DNA of 64,000 nucleotides from Antarctobacter sediminis (lineage in GTDB: Bacteria; Pseudomonadota; Alphaproteobacteria; Rhodobacterales; Rhodobacteraceae): positions 992,001-1,056,000 of the forward strand of contig NZ_JAHUZG010000001.1 of NCBI RefSeq assembly GCF_019218285.1. Direction: 5' to 3'. This document shows, piece after piece, positions 1 through 9,990 of the stretch (position 1 is its first letter; each line of letters opens with the position of its first letter). Position numbers and translations under genes: made by a program. The notes beneath the pieces are model-generated. The model was not told where the DNA came from and did not search any database. It saw only the letters and a program-made list of their open reading frames with translations.

Positions 1-499
1 AGAACTTGAAGCTGGCGTAGATCCGGTCCTTGCCGCCCCAGATGCCGATGATCAGGAACATCGGGATAAGGCAGGCCTCGAAGAAGAGGTAGAACAGAAC
101 CAAGTCCAGCGCCATGAACACGCCCAGCATGAGCGTCTCAAGCATCAGGAAGGCGATCATGTATTCCTTGACGCGGTGCTTGACGTCCCAGCTGGCCGCG
201 ATGACCAGCGGCATCATGAAGGTGGTCAGCAGCACGAACAGGACCGAAATCCCGTCCACCCCCATGCGATAGCTGAGCCCAAGGAGCCATTCACGCTCTT
301 CCAGCATCTGGAAGCCGGTGTTCGACGCGTCGAACTGCGCCAGGATGAACAGCGAGATCAGGAAGGTCGCTCCCGTGGCGATCATCGCAAGCCATTTCGC
401 GTTGCGTTGCGCCGCCTCGTCGTCGCCCCGCAGGAACAGCGCAAGGATCAGCGCTGCCAGTGCGGGCAGGAAGGTGACGATGGAAAGCAGGTTGCCCAT
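1..499 (-). CDS. nuoM: NADH-quinone oxidoreductase subunit M (5' part; gene runs off the window)
   Basis: Antiporter-like membrane subunit of complex I that takes part in proton pumping in the inner membrane. Only the N-terminal 166 codons are present; the 3' end lies before base 1. The start [17 protein letters not shown] is followed by hydrophobic helices, the stretch [17 protein letters not shown] typical of NuoM, and later helices with [17 protein letters not shown], which holds a conserved membrane Glu. The ATG overlaps the nuoL stop codon (TAATG), so translation is probably coupled. nuoN presumably follows outside the window. Confidence 0.95.
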   Translation of the reverse strand, partial: MGNLLSIVTFLPALAALILALFLRGDDEAAQRNAKWLAMIATGATFLISLFILAQFDASNTGFQMLEEREWLLGLSYRMGVDGISVLFVLLTTFMMPLVIAASWDVKHRVKEYMIAFLMLETLMLGVFMALDLVLFYLFFEACLIPMFLIIGIWGGKDRIYASFKF

Positions 500-2634
500 T
501 AGTGTGCCCCTCCGCTGAGCGTCATCCATGTGATGAAGATCGCGATCCCGATCACCATGGCGAAGGCATAAGTAAAGATGTAGCCGGATTGGGCCCGGCC
601 CGCGAGCCGGGTAAAGAAGGGTACGATGCCCATGGCAAGACCGTTGATCCCGCCCTTGATGATCGCCTCGTCACCGCCCTTCCACAGGATGCGACCCAGC
701 GCCTTGGCGGGCTGCACAAAGAGGAAGTCGTAGATTTCGTCGACATACCACTTGTTCAGCAGGAACAGGTACAGCGGACGCTGGCTTGCCGCGAGGGCGA
801 CGGGCAGCTTGGGGTTCACGATGTAGAACCAGAAGGCCACCACGAAACCAAGGATCATCGCGATGAAGGGAGAGATCTTGACCCACTTCGGGACGTAGTG
901 CGCGTCATGAAGCACGTGGTTGTCGGGCGCCATGTAGATGGCCCCTGCCCCGGGTGCCGCCGCCGCGTGGTCGTCCTTGGCCGCGCCGTGATCGTCCGCG
1001 TGGTCATCGCCATGTGCGGCGTCCTTGACCTCGGCATGGTCGTCCGCGTGACCGGCGTCTTTCGCCTCGGCATGGTCATCGCCATGCTCGGCCGCGGCAA
1101 CCGCCGGAATTCCGAAGAACTTGTTGACGTAGTCTTCTTTGCCGAAGAACGACCCGTACCAGATCATCCCCGAGAAGACCGCCCCCAACGCCAGCACACC
1201 CAGCGGGACCAGCATGACGGTCGGGCTTTCATGCGCGTGCTCATGCGTGTGCTTGTCGCCGCGCGGCTTGCCGTAGAAGGTCAGGAACATCAGGCGCCAG
1301 CTGTAGAAGCTGGTGAACAGCGCCGCGATAACCAGCATCCAGAAGGCATAGCCACCGTTGGTGCCGGCATAGGCGCTTTCGATCACCGCATCCTTGGACA
1401 GGAAGCCGGCAAAACCGATCGTTGTCAGCGGGATGCCGACACCGGTGATGGCCAGTGTGCCGATCATCATCGCCCAGAAGGTATAGGGAAGCTTTTTGCG
1501 CAGGCCACCGTAATTCCGCATGTCCTGTTCGTGATGCATCCCGTGGATCACCGAACCGGCGCCAAGGAACAGCATCGCCTTGAAGAAGGCGTGCGTGAAC
1601 AGGTGGAACATGGCAACCGAATAGACGCCCACACCGGCCGCCACGAACATGTAGCCCAGCTGCGAACAGGTCGAATAGGCGATCACGCGCTTGATGTCGT
1701 TCTGAACAAGGCCGACCGTGGCGGCAAAGAAAGCCGTCGTTGCGCCAAGGAAGGTGATGAAGGCGGTGGCATTGGGCGCGAATTCCATCAGCGGCGACAT
1801 GCGGCAGACAAGGAAGACGCCCGCGGTCACCATGGTCGCGGCGTGGATCAGGGCCGACACCGGGGTCGGACCTTCCATCGCGTCCGGCAACCAGGTGTGC
1901 AGGATGAACTGTGCCGATTTGCCCATGGCACCGATGAAGAGCAGGATCGCCACCACCTCGGCGGCATTCCAGTCGCGCCACAGGAAGGTCAGCTGCGTTT
2001 CCGCAATCACCGGCGTCGCGGCAAAGATGTCGTCGAACTTGATGCTGTCGGTCAGGAAGAACAGCGCGAAGATCCCAAGCGCAAAGCCGAAGTCACCGAC
2101 CCGGTTGACCACGAAGGCCTTGATCGCAGCGGCATTGGCGCTTGGCTTGCGGTAGTAAAAGCCGATCAACAGGTAAGAGGCGACACCCACGCCTTCCCAG
2201 CCAAAGAACATCTGCACCAGGTTATCCGAGGTGACCAGCATCAGCATGGCGAAGGTAAAGAAGGACAGGTAGGCGAAGAAACGCGGTTTGTAGCTCTCCT
2301 CGCCCTCCTTGAAGTTCTCGTCATGCGCCATGTAGCCAAAGCTATACAGGTGCACGAGCGCCGAAACCGTGGTCACGACGATCAGCATGATCGAGGTCAG
2401 ACGGTCCAGCCGGATCGACCAAGAGGTGTCCAGAGACCCCGACGAGATCCAGCGCAGGATTTCGATATGGCGCGCGTCCGGACCGTGCTGGAAAAAGACG
2501 ATCCAGGAAAAGGCACAGGCCAGGAACAGCAGACCCGTGGTGATCCACTGGGCGCCGCGAATGCCGGTCAGTTTCCAGCCAAAGCCCGCAATCAGGCTGC
2601 CCACGAGGGGCGCAAAGAGGATGATGCTCTCCAT
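499..2634 (-). CDS. nuoL: NADH-quinone oxidoreductase subunit L
   Basis: Largest antiporter-like membrane subunit of complex I (711 residues, somewhat longer than the E. coli protein). Conserved NuoL stretches are visible, including [18 protein letters not shown], the proton-channel region [20 protein letters not shown], and [12 protein letters not shown]. The unusual part is an extramembrane insertion at about residues 510-565 made of degenerate His/Asp/Ala-rich units ([16 protein letters not shown]). It lies between the last antiporter helices and the C-terminal hydrophobic segments and looks able to bind metal, but its role is unknown. The gene starts 6 bases after the nuoK stop. Confidence 0.97.
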   Translation of the reverse strand: MESIILFAPLVGSLIAGFGWKLTGIRGAQWITTGLLFLACAFSWIVFFQHGPDARHIEILRWISSGSLDTSWSIRLDRLTSIMLIVVTTVSALVHLYSFGYMAHDENFKEGEESYKPRFFAYLSFFTFAMLMLVTSDNLVQMFFGWEGVGVASYLLIGFYYRKPSANAAAIKAFVVNRVGDFGFALGIFALFFLTDSIKFDDIFAATPVIAETQLTFLWRDWNAAEVVAILLFIGAMGKSAQFILHTWLPDAMEGPTPVSALIHAATMVTAGVFLVCRMSPLMEFAPNATAFITFLGATTAFFAATVGLVQNDIKRVIAYSTCSQLGYMFVAAGVGVYSVAMFHLFTHAFFKAMLFLGAGSVIHGMHHEQDMRNYGGLRKKLPYTFWAMMIGTLAITGVGIPLTTIGFAGFLSKDAVIESAYAGTNGGYAFWMLVIAALFTSFYSWRLMFLTFYGKPRGDKHTHEHAHESPTVMLVPLGVLALGAVFSGMIWYGSFFGKEDYVNKFFGIPAVAAAEHGDDHAEAKDAGHADDHAEVKDAAHGDDHADDHGAAKDDHAAAAPGAGAIYMAPDNHVLHDAHYVPKWVKISPFIAMILGFVVAFWFYIVNPKLPVALAASQRPLYLFLLNKWYVDEIYDFLFVQPAKALGRILWKGGDEAIIKGGINGLAMGIVPFFTRLAGRAQSGYIFTYAFAMVIGIAIFITWMTLSGGAH

Positions 2635-2640
2635 GGGGCG

Positions 2641-2946
2641 TTAGCCTTTCATCACGTTGACGTCTTCCACGGCGATGGTGCCGCGGTTGCGGAAGAAGCA
2701 GACCAGGATCGCAAGCCCGATGGCCGCCTCGGCGGCGGCGACGGTCAGAACGAACAGGGTAAAGACCTGACCGACCAGATCGCCCAGATGGGTCGAGAAG
2801 GCGACGAGGTTGATGTTCACCGCCAAGAGCATAAGTTCGATGCTCATGAGCAGGATGATCACGTTCTTCCGGTTCAGGAAAAGCCCGAAGATGCCGATGA
2901 CGAAGAGCACCGCCGCCACCGTCAGGTAATGTTCCAATCCGATCAT
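2641..2946 (-). CDS. nuoK: NADH-quinone oxidoreductase subunit K
   Basis: Small three-helix membrane subunit of complex I (101 residues, the usual length). The sequence [18 protein letters not shown], the segment [21 protein letters not shown] with its conserved membrane Glu, and [12 protein letters not shown] are characteristic of NuoK. It is followed at once by nuoL. Upstream it is separated from the preceding small membrane ORF by a 150-base non-coding spacer holding a palindrome, the largest gap in the 3' half of the nuo block. Confidence 0.97.
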   Translation of the reverse strand: MIGLEHYLTVAAVLFVIGIFGLFLNRKNVIILLMSIELMLLAVNINLVAFSTHLGDLVGQVFTLFVLTVAAAEAAIGLAILVCFFRNRGTIAVEDVNVMKG

Positions 2947-3096
2947 TATCGCCCCTCCGGGCCTTGCGCCCGATTTCGTTCCGTCTCGTTCGGCCCGGTT
3001 CCCCGGACCACTGCGCCCCGGTCGATCTGCCGGGGCTTTCTGGTCTTGGTTCCGCCCCTGTCGAGGCGGAGGTCCCGGGTCAGGCCCGGGACGGGT
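2947..3096. repeat. Non-coding spacer with a perfect 8-bp-stem palindrome inside the nuo operon
   Basis: This 150-base spacer separates nuoK from the upstream small ORF in an otherwise tightly packed operon. At 3072-3092 it holds the inverted repeat GTCCCGGG, loop TCAGG, CCCGGGAC. There is no U-rich tail on either strand, so it does not look like a simple intrinsic terminator. It resembles small palindromic extragenic repeats scattered in alphaproteobacterial genomes and may be such an insertion or an RNA-processing/stability hairpin. Confidence 0.5.
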
Positions 3097-3282
3097 TTAT
3101 CCCTGCCGCCGCCGCAGCTTAAGACGCGACAGCTTGTCTTCGGTCCAGTCCTGCGCCCGCACCGGCAGCAAGAGCATCGCCTTGCGCAAGAGCCAGGCAC
3201 CGAACATGAGCTTGAGGATCCAGAAGCCCACGTATAGCGCCAGCCCGTAAGGCGACAGGACGATTTCCCAAAGCCCCTGCAT
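3097..3282 (-). CDS. Small single-span membrane protein between nuoJ and nuoK
   Basis: 61-residue ORF starting [19 protein letters not shown], with one long hydrophobic segment (about residues 12-40) and a basic, polar C-terminus (KLSRLKLRRRQG). The ATG overlaps the nuoJ stop (TGATG), implying coupled translation. I recognise no family; position suggests a complex I accessory or assembly peptide, which is inference. A GTG three bases upstream is a possible alternative start. Confidence 0.6.
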   Translation of the reverse strand: MQGLWEIVLSPYGLALYVGFWILKLMFGAWLLRKAMLLLPVRAQDWTEDKLSRLKLRRRQG

Positions 3283-3884
3283 CACAGGCCCTGCCCCGGT
3301 TTCACGTCTTTCAGCTCCATCGCCTTGGCCGGATCACGATACATCTGGGCCAGCACATCCTGACGCTTGACGTCCTGACGGTGGCGCAGGGTCAGCACGA
3401 TGGCGCCGATCATCGCGACCAGCAGGATCAGGCCCGCCAGTTGGAACAGCAGGAAATAGTCGTCGTAGAGGATCATCCCCAAGGCCTGCGTGTTGTGCAT
3501 GCCTTCGGGCATCGGCTGGGCCAATTGGGCCGCCGCCATGTCCGAGGACTGCCAGGCGCCAAAGGCCATCGCCAGTTGCATCAGGATCACCAGACCGATC
3601 AACAGCGCCAGCGGCATGTACTTCGCCATCTCCGCCTTCAGTTCGGCGAAATCGACGTCCAGCATCATGACCACGAAGAGGAAAAGGACCGCGACCGCAC
3701 CGACATAGACGATGATCAGCAGCATGGCGACAAACTCCGCGCCCATAAGCACGAACAGGCCCGCCGCCGACAAGAAGGCGAGGATCAGCCAAAGCACCGA
3801 ATGCACCGGGTTGCGGGAAACGACGGTGAACAGACCGCCCGCAATGGCGCCGAGTGCGAAGAGGTAGAAGGCAAAGACCATCAT
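3282..3884 (-). CDS. nuoJ: NADH-quinone oxidoreductase subunit J
   Basis: Membrane subunit of complex I (200 residues). Five hydrophobic helices and the family stretches [40 protein letters not shown] are visible, including the third-helix region involved in the open/closed transition of the enzyme. The ATG overlaps the stop of the upstream carboxymuconolactone decarboxylase homologue (ATGA), and its stop overlaps the next small ORF, so three genes are chained by overlaps. A second ATG directly follows the first. Confidence 0.97.
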   Translation of the reverse strand: MMVFAFYLFALGAIAGGLFTVVSRNPVHSVLWLILAFLSAAGLFVLMGAEFVAMLLIIVYVGAVAVLFLFVVMMLDVDFAELKAEMAKYMPLALLIGLVILMQLAMAFGAWQSSDMAAAQLAQPMPEGMHNTQALGMILYDDYFLLFQLAGLILLVAMIGAIVLTLRHRQDVKRQDVLAQMYRDPAKAMELKDVKPGQGL

Positions 3885-4288
3885 GTCTCGTCATCCTTGT
3901 TTTCATTGATGACTTCGCGCGCCAGTTCCATGGCGCGGGTCATCGCGGGAATTCCTGCGAACATCGACATATGGCCGATGGTTTCTGCGATTTCTTCGGG
4001 GGTGGCCCCGGCCTCCAATGCATGGCGCACGGTGAGCCGGAACGGCGTTTCTGCCTGAGCCCCCTGCATGGTCAGCCCGGAGAGCGTCAGCAAAAGGCGG
4101 GTCTTGGCATCAAGCCCCTGTTTCGAGATCCCCTTGCCGAACCACATTTCCATGGCGTCCTTGGACATGGTCGGCCAGAGTTTCTCGAACCCTTTGGGAT
4201 CAAAGCTGCTGAGCGCGGGGTTGAAGGCTTTGGCCATCTCCTGCGCCTGCTGCATCATCAATTCGAAAGGTGTCTTGGAGTCGGTCAT
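3881..4288 (-). CDS. Carboxymuconolactone decarboxylase-family protein without cysteines
   Basis: 135-residue protein with a CMD/AhpD-like helical core (about residues 45-125: [52 protein letters not shown]). The redox CxxC of AhpD-type peroxidase members is absent and there is no cysteine at all, so thiol peroxidase chemistry is unlikely. The true activity is unknown. It lies between small ORFs and nuoJ with ATGA overlaps on both sides, so it is made together with complex I; an accessory role is only inference. Confidence 0.85.
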   Translation of the reverse strand: MTDSKTPFELMMQQAQEMAKAFNPALSSFDPKGFEKLWPTMSKDAMEMWFGKGISKQGLDAKTRLLLTLSGLTMQGAQAETPFRLTVRHALEAGATPEEIAETIGHMSMFAGIPAMTRAMELAREVINENKDDET

Positions 4289-4452
4289 GTCCGGGTCTCC
4301 TTCGGGGCGCAGGCCGCATCGACCCGCGCATCAAGTTCACGGCTGAGCACATCCAGCGCCGCGCTGGCACGCTCTGCCTTGGCGGACAGGGCGTCGATCT
4401 TGCGCGTCGCGGCGGTCAGAATATCGTCCAGATAACCGGTGGAAGCGTTCAT
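4285..4452 (-). CDS. 55-residue helical small protein in the nuo operon
   Basis: Short ORF starting MNASTGYLDDILTAATRKID and continuing with a charged, alanine-rich helix (LSAKAERASAALDVLSREL) with heptad-like spacing, so probably a short amphipathic or coiled-coil helix. Start and stop each overlap a neighbour by ATGA: the upstream exported protein gene and the downstream CMD-family gene. This double overlap is the main evidence that it is real. No family was recognised. Confidence 0.6.
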   Translation of the reverse strand: MNASTGYLDDILTAATRKIDALSAKAERASAALDVLSRELDARVDAACAPKETRT

Positions 4453-4946
4453 TGCCCCCCCTCCCCGGTCGGACAGGCACCAAAGACCGAAACCCGCGCT
4501 TCAAGCCAGTTCTGGCCATCCAGCTTGCGCGGTTCAAGGATCGAAACAGCCTCGACCCCGTCGCGCTGGAACGGCGCCACATTGGCCAGCCCCTCGGGCT
4601 TGCCGGTAAAGGACGCCCCCCAGTCCTTCATCAGTCGATCAAAGATCGTCTTCACCATGGCGGCCTGATCCGGCGCGCCAACGGTCATGAAGCAACTGCA
4701 AAAGCCGTCATGCGCCAGCAAGCTGACGACCGCCTCGGGCGGCAGGTGCCAACCCTGTTCGATCTTCTGCAAACCCGCGGCCCTTGCTTTGGCGTCAAAA
4801 GACGCAAACCCGGGCGCAGACGCCATGCAGACCAAGGAAAACACCTCGGCGCGCTGTGCCATCCATTCCGGGCTGCCCTCGACAAGTGTCTGGGCACCCA
4901 CGGCTTGGGTGGCAAGAAGCAGGGTTATGACAGCGGGTCGGATCAT
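4449..4946 (-). CDS. Exported hypothetical protein in the nuo operon
   Basis: 165 residues. The start MIRPAVITLLLATQAVGAQ gives a clean Sec signal peptide with AVGA-Q cleavage and lies 7 bases after the nuoI stop. The mature part has conserved-looking cysteines (FSLVCMAS, GFCSCFMTVG, FGACPT) that could form disulfides in the periplasm. No known family recognised. It is chained to the next small ORF by an ATGA overlap. A periplasmic factor encoded within a complex I operon is notable. Confidence 0.75.
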   Translation of the reverse strand: MIRPAVITLLLATQAVGAQTLVEGSPEWMAQRAEVFSLVCMASAPGFASFDAKARAAGLQKIEQGWHLPPEAVVSLLAHDGFCSCFMTVGAPDQAAMVKTIFDRLMKDWGASFTGKPEGLANVAPFQRDGVEAVSILEPRKLDGQNWLEARVSVFGACPTGEGGQ

Positions 4947-4953
4947 TGGCGGG

Positions 4954-5448
4954 TCAGCGGTACGGAGCGTCCAGTTCGAGGTTGCGGGCGATTTCGGCCT
5001 CCCAGCGTTCGCCGTTTTCCAGCAGCTTGGCCTTGTCGTAGTAAAGCTCTTCGCGGGTCTCGGTCGAAAACTCGAAGTTCGGACCTTCGACAATCGCATC
5101 CACCGGGCAGGCTTCCTGGCAGAAACCGCAGTAGATGCATTTGGTCATGTCGATGTCATAGCGCGTCGTGCGGCGCGAACCGTCGTCGCGCGGTTCCGCG
5201 TCGATGGTGATCGCCTGCGCCGGACAGATCGCTTCGCACAGCTTGCAGGCGATGCAGCGTTCTTCGCCGTTCGGATAACGGCGCAGCGCGTGCTCGCCAC
5301 GGAACCGGGGCGACAGCGGCCCCTTTTCATGCGGATAGTTCAACGTGGCCTTGGGCGCGAAGAAATACTTCAGGCCCAGTTGAAAGCCTTTCACAAAGTC
5401 CGCGAGCAGAAAGTATTTCGCGGCGCGCCCGTAGTCGATGGTCGCCAT
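4954..5448 (-). CDS. nuoI: NADH-quinone oxidoreductase subunit I
   Basis: Peripheral-arm subunit (164 residues) carrying the two [4Fe-4S] clusters that pass electrons from NuoG towards NuoB. Both ferredoxin motifs are intact: [13 protein letters not shown] at about residues 60-72 and [13 protein letters not shown] at about 99-111. The start [19 protein letters not shown] matches the alphaproteobacterial form; a longer in-frame extension upstream is not supported. A single base separates it from the stop codon of the preceding small acidic ORF. Confidence 0.97.
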   Translation of the reverse strand: MATIDYGRAAKYFLLADFVKGFQLGLKYFFAPKATLNYPHEKGPLSPRFRGEHALRRYPNGEERCIACKLCEAICPAQAITIDAEPRDDGSRRTTRYDIDMTKCIYCGFCQEACPVDAIVEGPNFEFSTETREELYYDKAKLLENGERWEAEIARNLELDAPYR

Positions 5449-5449
5449 G

Positions 5450-5776
5450 CTAGCCTTGCTCCTGTGCCAGTTTGTGCAGTTCGGCGTCCAGCGCCTCTGC
5501 GTTGGGGGCATCCGCCAACGGATCTCCCAGTCTATCGTCGTCATCCTCGGTGGGGGCGCCCTGCGCCGGGACCGGATCGGCCGCCGCGCGCGCCGCTTCG
5601 GCGGCTTTCATGTCGGCCGCCCAGCGGAATACCGCGGCGGCGATTTCCGTCGCCTGCGGCATCAGGTTGCCGTCACTGTCCACGTCCGGCAGGCCGGTAT
5701 CGCGCACCACGAAATCACCCAAATCGATCATGTCGATGTATTTCGCGTCGAGGATGGCGTTCTTGAGATCAGACAT
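5450..5776 (-). CDS. Acidic hypothetical protein between nuoH and nuoI
   Basis: 108 residues starting [20 protein letters not shown], soluble and acidic, with an Ala-rich middle and an Asp-rich stretch ([15 protein letters not shown]). No signal peptide, membrane segment or recognised domain. It ends one base before the nuoI start, so it is read in the nuo transcript. Coding is supported by operon packing and third-position GC bias rather than by homology. Confidence 0.65.
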   Translation of the reverse strand: MSDLKNAILDAKYIDMIDLGDFVVRDTGLPDVDSDGNLMPQATEIAAAVFRWAADMKAAEAARAAADPVPAQGAPTEDDDDRLGDPLADAPNAEALDAELHKLAQEQG

Positions 5777-5880
5777 TGCTTTCTCCGCTGGCTGCGGGGC
5801 CGCGATGATCGCGTGCCCCTGCCAACAGGATATCACCCAAGGGCAATACCTGCGCCGTCCGCTTCACTTTGAAGCTGTCC

Positions 5881-5895
5881 GAAACGATATGTTTC
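5881..5895. promoter_or_regulatory. Inverted repeat GAAAC-N5-GTTTC in the nuoH spacer
   Basis: A symmetrical GAAAC GATAT GTTTC lies in the 135-base gap between nuoH and the upstream-encoded small ORF on its 3' side. It could be a weak hairpin or a regulator half-site pair for an internal promoter. There is no functional evidence beyond the symmetry. Confidence 0.25.
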
Positions 5896-5911
5896 CGATC
5901 AGTCAACAACC

Positions 5912-6949
5912 TCAGCCCCCGGTCACCCAGCGTGCATAGCTTTCAAAGAACCAGCCGAACTTGGCGGCGAAGGCCACAAACACGACCCAGACCAGCGAGA
6001 ACGGCAGGAAGACTTTCCAACCCAGCCGCATCAGCTGGTCATAGCGATAGCGCGGGGTAATCGCCTTCACCATCGCGAAGATGAAGAAGAAGAAGGCCAT
6101 CTTGCCGACCATCCACAGCGCCCCGTCCGGCAGACCCGGGATCGGCGACAGCCAGCCGCCGAAGAACAGCAGCGTCGTCAGGGCGCACATCAGGAAGATC
6201 GCGATATATTCACCAGCCATGAACAGCAGGAAGGGGGTCGAGGAATATTCCACCTGGTAGCCCGCCACCAGTTCCGATTCCGCCTCGGGGAGGTCGAAGG
6301 GCGGGCGGTTCGTTTCGGCCAGCGCCGAGATGAAGAACAGGAAGACCATCGGGAAATGCGGCAGCCAGTACCAGTTGAAGAACCCGAGGTTGCCGTCCTG
6401 CGCCCGCACGATATCGCCAAAGTTCATCGACCCGGTCGAGATGATCACACCGATGATGATCAGGCCGATAGACACTTCGTAGGAAATCATCTGTGCCGCC
6501 GAGCGCAGCGACCCAAGGAACGGGTATTTCGAGTTCGAGGCCCAGCCGCCCATGATCACGCCGTAGACCTCAAGCGAGGAAACCGCGAAGACGTAGAGGA
6601 TCGCCACGTTGATATCCGAGATCACCCACCCATCCGAGAAGGGGATCACCGCCCATGCGATCACCGCCAGCACAAAGCTGAGCATCGGCGCCAGCAAAAA
6701 GACCGTCCGGTCCGCGCCCGCCGGGATCACCACTTCCTTGACGACGTACTTTAGCGCGTCGGCCACGGATTGCAGGATGCCATAGACGCCGACCACGTTC
6801 GGGCCGCGCCGCATCTGGACCGCGGCCCAGATCTTGCGGTCGCCGTAAACGAGGAACAGCAGTGAAATCATCACGAAACCCAGCACCGCAAGGCATTGGG
6901 CGAAAATGATGACAAAGGTGCCCAGAGGCGTGGCGAAGAAGTTTTCCAT
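5912..6949 (-). CDS. nuoH: NADH-quinone oxidoreductase subunit H
   Basis: Membrane subunit at the junction with the peripheral arm, forming part of the quinone site (345 residues, eight predicted helices). Recognisable stretches are [64 protein letters not shown], and the acidic loop expected to contact quinone. The start [14 protein letters not shown] was chosen over an in-frame extension that overlaps the upstream lipoprotein gene. Confidence 0.97.
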   Translation of the reverse strand: MENFFATPLGTFVIIFAQCLAVLGFVMISLLFLVYGDRKIWAAVQMRRGPNVVGVYGILQSVADALKYVVKEVVIPAGADRTVFLLAPMLSFVLAVIAWAVIPFSDGWVISDINVAILYVFAVSSLEVYGVIMGGWASNSKYPFLGSLRSAAQMISYEVSIGLIIIGVIISTGSMNFGDIVRAQDGNLGFFNWYWLPHFPMVFLFFISALAETNRPPFDLPEAESELVAGYQVEYSSTPFLLFMAGEYIAIFLMCALTTLLFFGGWLSPIPGLPDGALWMVGKMAFFFFIFAMVKAITPRYRYDQLMRLGWKVFLPFSLVWVVFVAFAAKFGWFFESYARWVTGG

Positions 6950-6956
6950 CAGGTCC

Positions 6957-7352
6957 TCACACCATCGGTATTCCGTTCTCGGCACAGGCCAGCGCCACCA
7001 CTTCGGCGTCGATGGTCTTGAGCCCGCGGGGCAGCGCCGCCGAGATGGTGTAAACCGCATCTCCACGCCAGAGGCCACCCTCTTCGTAAACTGTCGTGCG
7101 CAAATGCCGCGCGAAACCATACCCCCGGATCAGCACGTATTGCGCGGCTGCGCATTCGGCGTAATCCTCGACGTCACCGGCATCGCGCGCACCGCGCATC
7201 TCGACTTCGAACTGCACCAGGTCTCCGTCCAGAAGCCGCGTCTCGATGCCCGAATAGGAGGGCATGAACGGGGCTTCGGGGCCTTCATCCTTGGTGCAGG
7301 CCGACAGGCCGGTGGCAATCACCAGCAGGGGTATGATCGCGAGACCGCGCAC
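6957..7352 (-). CDS. Putative lipoprotein between nuoG and nuoH
   Basis: 131 residues. The N-terminus [19 protein letters not shown] is a type II signal peptide with lipobox LSAC; the mature form would be lipid-anchored at Cys19. The rest is soluble and contains further cysteines ([18 protein letters not shown]). It abuts nuoG (stop and start adjacent) and precedes nuoH by 7 bases, so it is co-expressed with complex I. Function unknown. Confidence 0.75.
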   Translation of the reverse strand: MRGLAIIPLLVIATGLSACTKDEGPEAPFMPSYSGIETRLLDGDLVQFEVEMRGARDAGDVEDYAECAAAQYVLIRGYGFARHLRTTVYEEGGLWRGDAVYTISAALPRGLKTIDAEVVALACAENGIPMV

Positions 7353-9338
7353 TTATTCCGCCGCCAGCGGGGCAGAGGCCCGACCGCGTGCCTGTTTCGA
7401 CAACTCGGCCATCAGTTCCGAGGACCGCGCAATCGGGTTGGTCAGGTAGAAGTCGCGCACCGCATAGCGGAAATCCGCACTGCCCAGCGTTCCCGCCTCG
7501 ACCAGTGTCCAATCGTTCTCGGGGACCTCGTCGATGTTTGCCAGGTGCGGAACCGCGCCGATCAGCGCCTGACGCAGCTCTGCCAGCGTGTTCCACGGCA
7601 GCGCACTGCCCAGTTCCGCCGAAAGCGCCCGCAGGATTGCCCAGTTTTCCTTGGCCTCGCCCGGCGCAAAGCCCGCGCGCAGCGCCAGCTGGGGACGGCC
7701 TTCGGTGTTCACGAACAGGCCCTGTTCCTCGGTGTAGGCGGCACCCGGCAGGATCACGTCGGCGCGATGTGCGCCCCGGTCGCCGTGCGACCCCTGATAG
7801 ATCACAAAGGCGCCTTCGCCGATCTCGACCTCGTCCGCGCCGAGGCTATAGATCACGTCCGCGTCCTGAACCGCATCCATGCCGCGTTCATTCGTGGCAT
7901 CGACGTCCAGCGCGCCAACGCGGGATGCGGCGGTGTGCAGCACCAGCATGCGACCGGACAGCCCCATGCAGGCCGCCAGAACCGCGGCGCCATCAGCCTC
8001 GTTCAGGGCGCCCTGCCCCACGATCACGATGGCCCCTTCGCCCGCGGTCACATTCGCCAGCGCCGCGCGGTCAGTGCCACATTCCTCGACGTCATAGGTC
8101 AGGTCGACAGCCGGACCGATCCGTTTGACCGTCGCACCCAGCGACCACGCCTTGCGGATCCGCGCGTTGAGCACCGGCGCTTCCTCGCGCGGGTTGGTGC
8201 CGACAAGAATGATCTCGCTGGCGGAGTCGATGTCCTCGATCGCAACATTGCCGACATAGGCCGAACGGTTGCCGGCGGGCAGCTTCGCGCCGTCGGTGCG
8301 GCTTTCGACAACGCCGCCCAGCCCCTCGACCATCTGCTTGAGGCTGAAGATCGCCTCGACCGGGGCCAGATCGCCAACGATACCGGCAGGTTTCGCGGCA
8401 CCTTTCAACGCGGCACCGGCCTTGGCCAGCGCCTCACCCCAGCTTGCGGGGCGCAGTTTGCCGTTTTCGCGGATGTAAGGACGGTCCAGACGCTGACGGC
8501 GCAGCCCGTCCCAGACAAAGCGCGTCTTGTCGGAAATCCATTCCTCGTTCACGCCGTCATGGTTGCGCGGCAGAATGCGCATCACTTCTCGGCCCTTGGT
8601 ATCGACCCGGATGTTCGAGCCAAGCGCATCCATCACGTCGATGGTCTCGGTCTTGGTCAGTTCCCACGGGCGGGCGGTGAAGGCATAGGGCTTGGACACC
8701 AGCGCGCCCACCGGGCACAGGTCGATGATATTGCCCTGAAGGTTCGAATCGAGCGTCTGGTTCAGATAGCTCGTGATCTCGGCATCTTCGCCGCGACCGG
8801 TCTGGCCCATCTGGGTGATGCCCGCGACCTCGGTCGTGAAGCGCACGCAGCGGGTGCAGGAAATGCAGCGCGTCATGTGGGTTTCGACCAGCGGACCAAG
8901 GTCCAGATCGTCCACCGCGCGCTTGGCCTCGGTAAAGCGGCTGAAATCGACGCCATAGGCCATCGCCTGATCCTGAAGGTCGCATTCGCCCCCCTGATCG
9001 CAGATCGGGCAGTCCAGCGGGTGGTTGATGAGCAGGAACTCCATCACCCCTTCGCGGGCCTTCTTCACCATCGGCGAGTTGGTCTTGATTTCCGGCGGTT
9101 CGCCGTTCCGGCCCGGACGCATGTCCCGCACCTGCATCGCGCAGGACGCGGCGGGTTTGGGCGGTCCGCCCACAACCTCGACAAGGCACATGCGGCAGTT
9201 GCCGGCGATCGACAGACGTTCGTGGTAACAGAAACGAGGAACCTCGACCCCGGCCTCTTCGCAGGCCTGAATCAGGGTCATCGCCCCGTCCACTTCGATC
9301 TCTTGTCCGTCGATGATGATCTTGCGCAAATCGGACAT
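7353..9338 (-). CDS. nuoG: NADH-quinone oxidoreductase subunit G
   Basis: Iron-sulfur electron-wire subunit of the peripheral arm (661 residues, the short alphaproteobacterial form). An N-terminal [2Fe-2S] domain is followed by cluster ligands in [24 protein letters not shown] and [12 protein letters not shown], then a molybdopterin-oxidoreductase-like C-terminal fold whose catalytic site is not used. The start [18 protein letters not shown] was chosen by homology; the track upstream is a 212-base non-coding spacer. Confidence 0.97.
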   Translation of the reverse strand: MSDLRKIIIDGQEIEVDGAMTLIQACEEAGVEVPRFCYHERLSIAGNCRMCLVEVVGGPPKPAASCAMQVRDMRPGRNGEPPEIKTNSPMVKKAREGVMEFLLINHPLDCPICDQGGECDLQDQAMAYGVDFSRFTEAKRAVDDLDLGPLVETHMTRCISCTRCVRFTTEVAGITQMGQTGRGEDAEITSYLNQTLDSNLQGNIIDLCPVGALVSKPYAFTARPWELTKTETIDVMDALGSNIRVDTKGREVMRILPRNHDGVNEEWISDKTRFVWDGLRRQRLDRPYIRENGKLRPASWGEALAKAGAALKGAAKPAGIVGDLAPVEAIFSLKQMVEGLGGVVESRTDGAKLPAGNRSAYVGNVAIEDIDSASEIILVGTNPREEAPVLNARIRKAWSLGATVKRIGPAVDLTYDVEECGTDRAALANVTAGEGAIVIVGQGALNEADGAAVLAACMGLSGRMLVLHTAASRVGALDVDATNERGMDAVQDADVIYSLGADEVEIGEGAFVIYQGSHGDRGAHRADVILPGAAYTEEQGLFVNTEGRPQLALRAGFAPGEAKENWAILRALSAELGSALPWNTLAELRQALIGAVPHLANIDEVPENDWTLVEAGTLGSADFRYAVRDFYLTNPIARSSELMAELSKQARGRASAPLAAE

Positions 9339-9550
9339 GCCCGTGCCTCTCCCGTTCTTCGGCTGGCAGCGCCCGCTTGCAAGGCAGGCCGCAGTCCTCG
9401 GCGTTCTATCGTGCAACGTCAGACGTTACCAGATGCAGGCGCAGCGAAAACGCAGGAAAAATCGACGCGGCCCGCAGGTTTTGCCCACAAGCCACATCTG
9501 ACGGACAACAAAAGGAGAATATGATCCGCCCGTTAGGCGATCATCGCGAC
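9339..9550. promoter_or_regulatory. Spacer upstream of nuoG, possible internal promoter region
   Basis: 212 bases without a convincing gene in an otherwise packed operon. At 9415-9427 it carries AACGTC-A-GACGTT, a perfect 6-1-6 palindrome 77 bases upstream of the nuoG start, so a regulator binding here could control an internal nuoG promoter. No clear -35/-10 pair can be asserted by eye. Confidence 0.35.
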
Positions 9551-9943
9551 TCAGCGCAGGAAGAAACCGATAGGCCCGCCGCGTGCGATGTCATCGCGTC
9601 CGAACTGGCACAGCGCCCCCTTGTCCTTGGCGTTCACACCCTGCGTGGCCAGCCAGCTCTCGGCCTTTTTGCGCATACGTTTCTTTTCGGCATCCGAACT
9701 CACGTAGCGGTCGATTTCCTCTTCGGAATAGCCAAGCGCCTTGGCGCGCGATTCCAATGCCTTGATCTGGCGATAGGCGCGCACCATCCGCGGATTGATC
9801 TCGTCACACCGTTTGCGGATGTCGTCTGCGATGGCGATGGCCATCAGCCCGTCGTCGATTTCGCGCACTTCGCTCAGCGGCGGCTTGGCCGCGGCAGGCA
9901 GGGCAAAAGTCAGGCAAAGGGCAGATGTGAGAATCAGGCGCAT
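9551..9943 (-). CDS. DUF5333-type exported protein
   Basis: 130 residues starting MRLILTSALCLTFALPAAA, a Sec signal peptide cleaved after PAAA. The mature part is helical and charged (KPPLSEVREIDDGLMAIAIADDIRKRCDEINPRMVRAYRQIKALESRAKALGYSEEEIDRYV shortened here to its key features), ending in GPIGFFLR. I recognise it as a member of the Rhodobacterales DUF5333 family, whose function is unknown. It sits between nuoG and a block of three non-nuo ORFs. Confidence 0.75.
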   Translation of the reverse strand: MRLILTSALCLTFALPAAAKPPLSEVREIDDGLMAIAIADDIRKRCDEINPRMVRAYRQIKALESRAKALGYSEEEIDRYVSSDAEKKRMRKKAESWLATQGVNAKDKGALCQFGRDDIARGGPIGFFLR

Positions 9944-9990
9944 GAACGGGCTCCCCGTTGAGAAAACTTGCCTGATAGCTGGGGGTCGCA

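Noticed and set aside
502-3237. Long plus-strand open frame of 911 codons opposite nuoL and nuoK
   Set aside because: It is antisense to well-supported nuo genes, its protein is His/Arg/Asp-rich without a recognisable domain, and long antisense frames are expected in GC-rich genomes.
6906-9524. Plus-strand open frame of 872 codons opposite nuoG
   Set aside because: It is the complement of nuoG with shadow composition and no domain; nuoG is certain.
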